64,000 nucleotides of DNA, from assembly GCA_905331475.1 (NCBI GenBank), contig CAJNYU010000435.1, positions 124,422 to 188,421 of the forward strand. The letters are read 5' to 3'. Made by a program: the position numbers and the translations under genes. A model generated the notes under the pieces. The model worked only from the letters and a program-made list of their open reading frames with translations, was not told the DNA's origin and did no database searches. Below, in pieces: positions 43,401 through 52,448 of this stretch (position 1 is its first letter; each line of letters opens with the position of its first letter). This DNA is from Rotaria socialis (lineage: Eukaryota; Rotifera; Eurotatoria; Philodinida; Philodinidae).

Positions 43401-46400
43401 TATGAATATATAAAGAGAAAAACTTTCTAAACTCTCATGTTCTTGTCTTAGCATTAATTCGAACTCCAACTGGTCGTATTCATACACCGGTCATTGAGGA
43501 TAATCAAGATGGAACTGTGTCAATTAAATATCAACCATCTGAAGTTGGCCTTCATGAACTTGATGTCTTCTATCAAGGACAACCTATAGCTGGTTCACCA
43601 TTTAAATTTCATGTTGATCAAGTTCAAACAGGCTATGTGACAGCCTATGGGCCTGGTCTTAGTTATGGTGTCTGCAATGAAGCATGTAACTTTCGTATTG
43701 TTACTAAAGATGCTGGTTCTGGTGGTCTCTCCGTTGCTGTTGAAGGCAGTTCAAAAGCTGAAATTCAATGTAAAGATAATAAAGACGGTACATGCGATGT
43801 CACGTATTGGCCGGTAATATTATATTGAAAAGCGTTTCTCTATTGATTAATTGATTTTTATTTTAAGACTGCGCCAGGTGAATATACAATCACAGTTAAA
43901 TTTGCTGATCAGCACATTGTTGGTTCACCATTCACTGCTAAAGTCACTGGTTTACCATCATCGGTAGATCAATTCAAACGTTCACATGTTATGCTTGGTA
44001 ATCAAAATGAATTTAGTTTACGTGTCACCGAAATGGATATACATGAATTGCATGCAACAATTCGTTCGCCAAGTGGCTTCGAAGAACCATGTATATTGAA
44101 AAAATTAGCCAATGGAAGTCTTGGCATTTCATTTATACCACGTGAAATTGGTGATCATTTAGTTAATGTGTATCGTGATGGACAACATATTAAGAATAGT
44201 CCGTTTCGTATACATGTTGGTTCATCGGAAATTGGTGATGCTAGTAAAGTTCGAGTCTATGGACGTGGTCTACAAGAAGGTCAGAAGCAGAACTTTCGGT
44301 CGTTATCTAATTTCAAAATATTATTATTATTATTTATAGGTTATGCATATCAAACAAATGAATTTACTGTTGTTACACGTGATGCTGGTAAGTCATAACA
44401 ATAAAATTATAGGAAATAAATTAGAAATTTCTGGTTTTTTCTTCGATTTCAATAGGTTATGGTGGCTTATCACTTTCGATTGAAGGCCCATCAAAAGCCG
44501 ATATTGAATGTCATGATAATGAAGATGGTTCTTGTCTTGTTAGTTATAAACCAACTGAGCCTGGTCTTTATATTGTTAATGTCAAATTTGCTGATAAACA
44601 TGTACCAGGTTTGTATTCAATTAAGCCAAAACAAAATCTAGTTCTAACTGATGTAATATTCGATGCAAACATTCATTTGGTCTCAACCGTAACCTTGAAA
44701 AGAGTTATTTCATGCATGAAGTCTAAATAATTTTCTAACGCCTATTTGATTAAATTGGTTTGGCCAATGAATACGTCATTTTCTTGTCGTCTCTTGTTTG
44801 GTCGACATCTTGATTGATATCGTCTATTAGAAGGTTCGCTTATGATTAGTCAACAATCTAATTTTAGACCTTGATAATATCTACTTCAAATTGAATTTAA
44901 CCTTGATTTTTTGATCTCTAATAAATCTTTCTGTCTTCTTATATTATTCTTATAGGTAGTCCGTTTACGGTCAATGTTGGCGGTCAAGGATCTGGTCGAT
45001 TGAAAGAAAGTATTATTCGTGAACGTCGTGCTGTTGATATAACACATATTGGTAGTCAATGTGAATTGTCATTAAAAATCCCTGGCAAGTATTGTTCTAC
45101 CTCAGTTTATTTTTTGGTCGTTTCCTATTTGGTCTATAAACAATATATACGTATGTGTAGGAGAAACGAAAAGAAATGCCCGAAAGAATTTATCTGTTTG
45201 CCTGTCTATATGCGTCTCAAACATTTATTATCAGTAGTTTCTCCAACGACATCGTTAGCAATATTATCTTTGATGACGCTAGTTTCCTTCTGATAGATGA
45301 GATTTTGTCACTTTGCATTAACATAAAAGAAAAGTAGGCGGTGTAGGATGATGACGATAAAGATAGGACAAAAAAGGAAAGGGAAAAAAGATCGGCTATG
45401 TCGTATCACCAACTATCGTTTTTTGCACAGATGACTAGAATACATCTATGTTTATTTCGGTGTCGAGGCAAAGAGAACGACTGATGTTATTATATAAATA
45501 AAAAGAAACGAGCAGAGAAATACATAGGCATAGGCATATAAGACTAGCAAAAAAACGGATAACCACCATCAAACACGAAGCGGCTGTTTAACAAGAGAAG
45601 TACCAAGAAATAATAAATGTATCTCAACGGTAATCTTCCGACTAGTAATGCTAGCGGCGAAAGTCGTTCATCTTATCAACATTTTGCAATGATGCAAGTA
45701 AATAATGAAAAACCAGTAATTCGTCGTGAACATGAAGAACAAAGTCAATCATGGGGGCAACCATTATCGTCACCATTGTCAGTCAATCCTGCCATGATTG
45801 ATTCGGATAGAAATTTTACAAGGATAAACCGTCTTGGTTCGAGTTCATCATCAGTATTTGATCGTAACAGTGGACTATTGAATGAAGCTATACCGATTGG
45901 TGGTAATACAAATTATCAATGTCGAGATAATCTATCATCGGTAATGGCACAACGACAACAACAACAACAACAACAATCCAATGTATCTTCTTCGTATACA
46001 AAAATAAGCAATGCAACTAGAGAATCACAAGCTGGAACAGAACATTATCATGATGTCCCCTATTTTCATGGATTTAAATTTCAAACTCTTCCAGGTTTTT
46101 CATTTTTGCGAGCTAGCAGAGAGAGAGAGAGACACAGACAGAGATAGAATAATATTCCTCTAATATTCTAGTGCCTATTTTTTTATACATGTTATTCTTT
46201 CTATTTTTAGGCACTTCACCCTTTGATATGAGCGCCTATGTTACAAGCCCATCTGGACATTTAGAAAATTGCGAGATTGTGTAAGTAATTGAAATCTTAT
46301 TTTTCTTCTGTTCTATTTCGTTTTATGGTTTCATGAACCTTTTTGTAGTGATCTCGATGATTGTAATTATTCAATCAAATTTATCCCGAAAGAAATGGGT

Positions 46401-48729
46401 GTTCATACAGTTAGTGTTAAACATAAGGATATGCATATCCCAGGCAGTCCTTTTGGTAAATAAATCAAATCGTTTATTTTTTCCGTCACAAAAATGAATA
46501 TTTTTCTTTTAATATCTTATAGAGTTTACTGTTGGCCCAATACAAGGTGGTGGCGCTCATAAAGTTCGTGCTACTGGAAATGGTCTTATACGTGGAGAAG
46601 TTAACATGACCAGTAAGGAGAAACGAAACTAAATATTTATTCTATGAATACTGAAAATTTATTTTTTTGTTTGTTTTCAGATGAATTTAATATTTATACA
46701 CGTGAAGCAGGTGCTGGCGGTCTTGCTATTGCCATAGAAGGACCTGCTAAAGCTGAAATAGACTTTTTCGATCGTAAAGATGGTTCATGTGGTGTATCTT
46801 TTGTATGTCCTGAGCCAGGTGAATATCAAGTATCGATCAAATTCAATGATGAACATATCCCAGATTCACCATTCAATGTCGTCATTGGTTCACCATTTGG
46901 TGATGCGAAAAAACTAACAATACAAAGTCTTCAAAATAAAGGACATGAAGTTAATCGACCATGTATGTTTACTGTTAATGTAAACGGTGCACGCGGTAGA
47001 CTTGATGCTCGAGTGACAGCACCAAGTGGAACAGAAGATAATTGTATTGTACAAGAAATGGGCGATGGTAAAAAGAAACAGAGTATTGTTATTTTTATTT
47101 CCATGAGAACTTATTTTTAGAACATTACGCTATTCGATTTATCCCACGAGAAAACGGTGTTCATTGGGTACATGTTCGTTTTAATGGACGTGATATACCT
47201 GATTCGCCATTTCGTGTTGTTGTCGGTCATGCTAATGCTGATCCAGGCAGAGTATTTGCATCGGGCTCTGGCTTATATCAAGGAGAAACAGGTACGGATA
47301 ACCGATCGATTTAATTTAATTCTATTCTATTTTCATAATTGAAGGTCATCCATGTGAATTTTTAATTGATACAATGAACGCTGGCGCTGGCGCATTAGCT
47401 GTTACTGTTGATGGACCATCGAAAGTTCAACTAGATTGTAAAGAAGTATCCGAAGGTATATATTTTTTTTTGTTAATTATATAATTAGACTTTTGACAAA
47501 ATTATTCTCTATGATTAGGTTATCGTGTAAGCTTTACACCAACAGCACCCGGCGATTATCTCATTACAATTAAATTTGCCGGAATTAATATTGCTGGCAG
47601 TCCATTTAAGTGCATGGTTGGAGGTAATTATTTCTGACATATGCTAGCAATAAAAATGATTTAGTAGAAATTCAAAAGTAAACAAACTATTTTACGCAAT
47701 ATATGATGTTACTAACATAATAATATTAGTAGTAGATTTGTTTCAATAAGCATCAAACTAATTCCGATTGAAAATTCGACTCGTCTAGACAACATCACGG
47801 CTATGTATCTGATAGAATCTATTGAGTTGTCCTTGAAGTCGTGCATGAAAAATTTCTACTCGATGGCTTGTATTCACTTTCGAAATGTAATCATCATCTT
47901 CGGCGGGCACTCATCTATTTCCTAAGACGAAACTCTCTTGAGAATGTGAGACACGAGCATGCAATCTTTGATTAGAGTTGGTAGTATCACGGTGTTATAG
48001 TGAAAGTAGATATCAGCACTTACATTAACTAGGTAAATTTTGAGGATTCATATCAGAAAACTTAACATCCGGTATCCGCTAAAAACTAGCAATCGGTGTG
48101 ACTAGTTAGATATTATTATAATTATATTTCTTTATTTTTCTGTATTGAAAATGAAACCTATAATCTATGTTTAGGTATGAATTTGAATGCTAGTCGCGGT
48201 GGTTTCGGTACAATGACTACATCATCATCCTATGTTCAGCGTTCACAAGGCAATTTAGCAAGTCAATCAACATATAATACAATTGAACAATCATCATCAT
48301 TTGCATCAAATTCACGAAACAATTACGCAAGTATTGACGCCAGTCGAGTACGAGCACAAGGAGATGGTTTATCACGTGCATATCGTAATGAAAAAGCTAC
48401 ATTTACAGTAGATACTCGTGATGGCGGTAAGAGCTGTTTGGATTAAGAATAACTATGCATGCATTGTTTTAAATATAGGTAATGCTATGCTAATGGTAGG
48501 TGTATTCGGTCCTAAATATCCATGTGAAGAAGTATTTATTAAACACGTTGGAAATAATCAATACAATGTTCAATATGTAAACATTCATTTGATCTTTCAA
48601 AAAAGAAACAAAAAGGTATCAAATATTTTTATTTTTTAGACTGTACGAGAAAAAGGTGAATATATGTTGGTTGTTAAATGGGGCGATCAACATATTCCAG
48701 GCTCTCCTTGGCATATCGAGGTCGTCTAA
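32314..48729 (+). CDS. FLN: Filamin (actin-crosslinking protein), full-length
   Basis: 39 exons, 2,447 aa: 32314-32440, 32556-32852, 33701-33961, 34017-34262, 34328-34446, 34532-34609, 34670-34832, 34887-35087, 36590-36727, 36779-37036, 37242-37432, 37492-37749, 37810-37930, 37992-38216, 38414-38851, 38910-39041, 39372-39545, 39594-39862, 39926-40139, 40476-40599, 40671-40824, 40892-41081, 41146-41393, 42086-42218, 43452-43813, 43868-44279, 44340-44387, 44456-44608, 44956-45084, 46211-46280, 46349-46455, 46523-46612, 46681-47067, 47121-47291, 47345-47455, 47519-47623, 48175-48426, 48479-48576, 48640-48729. A Gly-rich N-terminus precedes CH1 (about residues 56-168, from [15 protein letters not shown]) and CH2 (about 182-285), the actin-binding domain. 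Then come 22 Ig-like filamin repeats, each with a GPGL-like start and a SPF end. Hinge 1 is coded by 42086-42218 and hinge 2 lies at 48175 onward before the dimerisation repeat (ends [10 protein letters not shown]). The family crosslinks cortical F-actin and scaffolds membrane receptors. By alignment from memory, counterparts of vertebrate repeats 7 and 10 are missing. All introns are GT-AG except 45085-46210, which starts with GC. Confidence 0.95.
34450..34476. repeat. AAG trinucleotide tract in a filamin intron
   Basis: Nine GAA/AAG units immediately after the GTAAGA donor of filamin exon 34328-34446. It is intronic and not coding on this strand. Confidence 0.85.
37110..37118 (+). other. 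Candidate 9-nt cassette microexon in filamin repeat 4
   Basis: Inside the intron 37037-37241 lies GCGATATCA, preceded by TTTTATTAG and followed by GTAAGT, a perfect donor. Including it keeps frame and adds Asp-Ile-Ser between SLG and FSIEGPSQ. Skipping it gives [11 protein letters not shown], which is the usual filamin form, so the main model leaves it out. It could be a real alternative microexon or chance. Confidence 0.35.
42246..42307. repeat. Short foldback in the filamin hinge-1 intron
   Basis: CCAGGTCGA near the left end pairs with TCGACCTGG near the right end, and the centre holds AAGATCTGATAAGATCTT, itself an inverted repeat. The intron around it (42219-43451) is unusually long for this gene. 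It may be a remnant of a small inverted-repeat element. Confidence 0.4.
43370..43382 (+). CDS. Candidate alternative first coding exon for a short filamin (repeats 16-24)
   Basis: ATG at 43370 codes Met-Asp-Phe-Glu and then leaves one base before a GT at 43383. The following acceptor at 43450-43451 gives a 69-nt intron, normal for this gene, and the phase matches exon 43452-43813 exactly. The result would be an 865-residue protein starting within repeat 16 and carrying the rod-2 region. An AT-alternating, TATA-like stretch lies at about 43322-43337. Drosophila filamin (cheerio) is known to have a roughly 90-kDa C-terminal isoform, so a rotifer equivalent is plausible. Four codons is little evidence by itself. 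Confidence 0.35.
45491..45500 (+). promoter_or_regulatory. TATA-like box of internal filamin promoter
   Basis: TATATAAATA lies about 120 bp upstream of the ATG at 45617, inside filamin intron 45085-46210. Position and sequence suit a core promoter for the alternative first exon. No other promoter element can be claimed from sequence. Confidence 0.45.
45617..46094 (+). CDS. Alternative first exon of filamin, short C-terminal isoform
   Basis: An open frame begins at ATG 45617, directly preceded by two in-frame TAA codons (45611 and 45614), and runs to a GT donor at 46095 after a single leftover base. That phase is identical to the donor of exon 44956-45084, so both can join exon 46211-46280. 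The product would be 652 aa: about 159 residues of new, disordered sequence (Ser/Asn-rich, with a polyglutamine run) followed by most of repeat 20 and repeats 21-24. The replaced exon codes the beginning of repeat 20 ([20 protein letters not shown] region). In human filamin A this strand covers the ligand face of repeat 21. The new segment has no recognised domain. Confidence 0.65.
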
Positions 48730-49040
48730 AAAAAAACAAATCGAATCAAAATCACATCGAACAAGAATCATAAAAGTTCTCCTTTTTATTTATATGCATA
48801 TATGCTAGAGAATTTCATTCTTTTTTTTAATTATATTTTCTTTTTTTTCTCTCATTTGAGTAGTTTTGTTATACTCTTGTGTGCACGCATGCTCAAACTA
48901 CTCGTCTCTTTTTTTCTCTTTATTAGTCAAGGTGCTATGATGTGTGAAATGAGTTAGAGAAAACAAACAAATGAATGAATCAGCATTGTTCTCGTTTCTA
49001 CATCTATATGTTTGGTCATCCTTTTTCTCTCTATAGTTGG

Positions 49041-49071
<31 letters not shown>

Positions 49072-49784
49072 TTGTTTTTTTTACTATAAAGAAAAATAAT
49101 TTGTTCTATACATAGATTTGCAAGAAAAGAAGAATACCTTTATCCCTAACGATTTGCTTTGTCCGTTTGTGTTAATTTTATGTTTTCTTTTTTTTTCATA
49201 CGTATTTTTTTCTATTAAAAGAGATTTTTATCAATAAGTCGAGAAATCTCTCTCGCGGAGAAAAATACTTTTTTGTTTGTCAATATTTCGATTGATTAGT
49301 TTTGTCACTATGTTTCCCCTTGAGTAATATTGATTTATTCATTGGTTCGATGCAGTTTATGATCAATGCCCACTGGCAAATACTTCTTTCATTCACGAGC
49401 AATATGTGCATGTAATTAAGGTCGATCGGTAGAAAGAAAGAAAGAAAGACATGACGATTTATTATGATGAAAGACTAAACTAGAAAAACAAAACAAAACA
49501 AAAATGTCAAAAGCAATAGAGGATGCTGACTAAATTAGATCTTCCTTTGCTATCTTTCTTCATGGATGGTACATTGAAGATGATGGGATTCCATTATTTT
49601 TTTTCTTCTTCTTCTTTTTTTTGTTTCCATTCTATCTCGCTTTGTTGTTTGATGAGAGAAATAATAAGAGCAGGATGATTCTATTCATTGTCAACGGTTC
49701 ATCTTTCTCATGCATTAAACACAACAGAAAACATCATATTTTGAAGGATTATTATTTGTCGATAAACAAGAAAATAATTTTTCA
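48730..49784. other. Filamin 3' region and upstream region of the acetyltransferase gene
   Basis: No gene is supported. It is T-rich, with a TC dinucleotide tract at 49041-49065 and an AAAG tract near 49433-49448. Filamin 3' untranslated sequence and the promoter of the next gene must lie here. Confidence 0.5.
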
Positions 49785-50546
49785 ATGCATTCATCTCTGC
49801 TACGAAAACGTCTGAATGATATATGTGATTCATATTCCCCACTTTCTGGATCTACAACATCATCACCTTCGCCGACGACATGGCTTGCATCACCACAAAT
49901 TGATTTACGTATCATGCGCGATGAACATCGTGAAAAAGTATTTGAACTTGTGACAGAAACATTTTTTCGTGATGAACCATTAAATAAATGTCTAGCATTT
50001 GCTCTTCCTCATGAACCCATTGATTTTGTTGAACTTGTTATATCAACAGCTTTAGAAGATCAATGTTCATTTGTTGCTATTGATATTCAAACGCAAAATG
50101 CCATTGGTGTTATTTTAAATATCATAAAATATCGCCCATTATCAGCAACGATTGATAATCAAGATAAATTTGATATAAAAAATTTCCAATCTGAAAAATT
50201 ACGATTTATATTAAGTGTTCTTCAACGTGTTCATGACAATGTTGATTTATTTCAAAAACTGAATACAGATCGTTTATTACATGTTGTTGTTATTGCTGTT
50301 GATGTACACTATCGTGGTTTAAGATTAACAGAAAAATTGATTCGTGCAAGCTTGGAACGAGCTAAAACTCAACTCAATATTAACGCAGCTTTCTCCGAAG
50401 CTACAAGTCTTTATTCAGCTAAAGCATTTCGTAAACAAGATTTCCAAAAATACAATGAACTTATTTATATTGAATATGATAATGTTCGTTTAGCTAGTCT
50501 AACTGGAGAACATGATCGGTGTCAATTACTTGCCAAACAACTCTGA
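49785..50546 (+). CDS. GNAT-family N-acetyltransferase, insect-AANAT-like
   Basis: Single-exon gene of 253 aa. It resembles arylalkylamine (dopamine) N-acetyltransferases of the insect type, which transfer acetyl from acetyl-CoA to amines. Supporting features are FFRDEPLN (about residues 60-67), where insect AANATs carry a catalytic Glu in the same context; VVVIAVDVHYRG (about 167-178), the beta-4/motif A strand; and SEATSLYSAKAFRKQDF, matching the C-terminal NxxS-Y-x-K-x-GF region. The usual acetyl-CoA loop R-G-x-G-x-A reads RGLRLT at 177-182, so the second Gly and the Ala are changed. The N-terminal 35 residues are Ser/Thr/Pro-rich. The substrate cannot be predicted. Confidence 0.75.
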   Translation: MHSSLLRKRLNDICDSYSPLSGSTTSSPSPTTWLASPQIDLRIMRDEHREKVFELVTETFFRDEPLNKCLAFALPHEPIDFVELVISTALEDQCSFVAIDIQTQNAIGVILNIIKYRPLSATIDNQDKFDIKNFQSEKLRFILSVLQRVHDNVDLFQKLNTDRLLHVVVIAVDVHYRGLRLTEKLIRASLERAKTQLNINAAFSEATSLYSAKAFRKQDFQKYNELIYIEYDNVRLASLTGEHDRCQLLAKQL

Positions 50547-50811
50547 ATCTTTTTTCTTCTTTTGTCGCTCTTTTTCGTGTTGTTCTTTTTTTTGTATCTC
50601 GTTCTGCATATTAGGAGAAGAAGAAGAAAAAAAAAGAGTACTCCCATGTGATGATAGTCTCGGTTCAACGGTTCGATTGATGATGCTTTACCGTAGAAAA
50701 GATATCGTAACCATACATATGCAGTATCGAGGAATAGGTGTAGTGGTAAAAAAATTATTTTGGTTGGATACAAAATGGCATTGTTGAATTAATAAACATT
50801 TCCCTTTATCA

Positions 50812-51591
50812 ATGACTAATTCGCCAGACTTCAGTATTCCGATTGATAATAATTTAAAATCGACTCCGATAAGCCATGAACGATTTCATCGTCTACGTCG
50901 TATAGCTTTTTGGTCATGTATTATTTCAGTTGTATTTGATATTGCACTTGGTTTAACAGCATTCGTAAATTGTATGCGTACAAGATCGTTCGGTAGTTTT
51001 TCATATTCTGTTCATGCATTGATGGATTCCTTATGTGAAAGTTTTGTAGCATGGCATTTAACAGCAAAATCAATTGATGATGTCAACCGTCGTGATAGAC
51101 TTGCTTGTTGTGTTATAGGTGCATTATTTATTGGATCGTTTCTTGCTATTGAAACACGTGCAATACAAAGTATGATGTCACCACCTACTGTACGACCAGA
51201 TATGACCGTAGTGATATATTCTCTAATATATATTATTGTATTTACAATATTATCAATAATAAAGATGACAATTAGTAAACAAATAAAATCAACAGCATTG
51301 AAATTTGATACAATTAATTCTATAATTGGCATTATTATGGTCTTGCCGCTTATAGTTTGGGATCGTGTCATATTTATAAATAAATTTACACATATTGATG
51401 ATCTTGTACAAGTATTAATGGTGCTATTTTTATTTGTTGCTGGAGGCAAATTGATAGTAGACTCAATCACAATAATGAATGCTGATTATGCACGTAAATT
51501 ACGGGAAAAAAAATTACAAAAAATGCTAAAAGAAAGCGATGATGACCCATTGGAAAGATTTAACAGTGGTAGTTATACTGTTGGTACTTGA
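50812..51591 (+). CDS. TMEM163: TMEM163-like zinc efflux transporter (cation diffusion facilitator relative)
   Basis: Single-exon gene of 259 aa, 266 bp after the acetyltransferase stop. Six hydrophobic segments are visible at roughly 32-54, 62-83, 96-116, 131-151, 166-184 and 198-219, with a charged C-terminal tail (LREKKLQKML), which fits TMEM163. That family exports zinc across plasma and vesicle membranes. The family-defining positions line up: SYSVHALMDSLCESF in TM2 and LKFDTINSIIG in TM5. In TM2 the metal site reads His68-x3-Asp72, whereas vertebrate TMEM163 has Asp-x3-Asp. No operon link to the upstream gene is evident, since no acceptor lies directly before this ATG. Confidence 0.75.
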   Translation: MTNSPDFSIPIDNNLKSTPISHERFHRLRRIAFWSCIISVVFDIALGLTAFVNCMRTRSFGSFSYSVHALMDSLCESFVAWHLTAKSIDDVNRRDRLACCVIGALFIGSFLAIETRAIQSMMSPPTVRPDMTVVIYSLIYIIVFTILSIIKMTISKQIKSTALKFDTINSIIGIIMVLPLIVWDRVIFINKFTHIDDLVQVLMVLFLFVAGGKLIVDSITIMNADYARKLREKKLQKMLKESDDDPLERFNSGSYTVGT

Positions 51592-52448
51592 AAGTGTTCT
51601 TGTTATTTCAAACCGATAAGTATAGAATGAATTAATTTAAAAAAGAACCATTTTCTTTTCAATTGAATACTCTTATTTATTAGAACTTTTTCCTTATGAT
51701 TAATTTAATAATAAAAAATGTATTCATTGAACTGAATTAATTTTATTAAATAAAAAGATAAAAACTAAATCTGGTAGTAAATGTATGGCTGCAATTGACT
51801 AATTATGGCGCATAATCAATTCATATCTATTATTCGTTTTTAGAATATTGAATTTAAAAGGTAAACCGATCAATAGAGAGCTGCCATAGGCCAAGATCAA
51901 CGATCCTATAAAACAAAAAATGAATTTGTAATTCAGTTAATAAATAAAAACATGTTTCTATGGAGATCAAACAGATATAAATTAATTCACATATTTATTC
52001 AAGTCATTTCTCGAAAGAATTCTGAACAAGAATAATTTTATTATTGTGTGTATATCTGTTATTCTGTATAGATCCCTTGATAGAGAAAATATTATAAATA
52101 ATCGAAGATAACCTTCGATTGAGAATATTTTCATCATAATTTTCGAAGAAAATACTAAGACTTCATTTAATTGAAATAAAGAAGTCTACTCTAATCTTCG
52201 ATCTTAACAATTCATATTCAACTTACCTAGACGATTCTTTTATTTCAAATGAAATATGAAATCAAACGAATGGCTACGCATTTTGTAGTAATGTAGAGTC
52301 CCAAAATATAAACGAATAATTACAATAGATGTCCTTAAACAATTGCTTTGTACTTGGATTGGTTCTTTCATGTACAGTATCGATTTTCGAACGAACATTA
52401 CATTTTTTTATTCATTCGTTCATCAGAAATATACTTGTTCGGTTTCAG
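51592..52448. other. Spacer before MCM10
   Basis: AT-rich, no gene seen. A likely polyadenylation region lies near 51700-51720 (several AATAAA-like strings after the TMEM163 stop). The final bases form a pyrimidine-rich run ending TTTCAG at 52443-52448, immediately before the MCM10 ATG, which looks like a splice acceptor. Confidence 0.5.

Noticed and set aside
50547-50811. Possible operon linking the acetyltransferase and the TMEM163-like gene by trans-splicing
   Set aside because: The 265-bp gap has no pyrimidine-AG acceptor close to the downstream ATG, and the two functions are unrelated.
52329-52448. Upstream in-frame extension of MCM10 by 40 residues
   Set aside because: The extension is hydrophobic and unlike MCM10 N-termini, and a TTTCAG acceptor directly precedes the ATG at 52449, so the later start is preferred.
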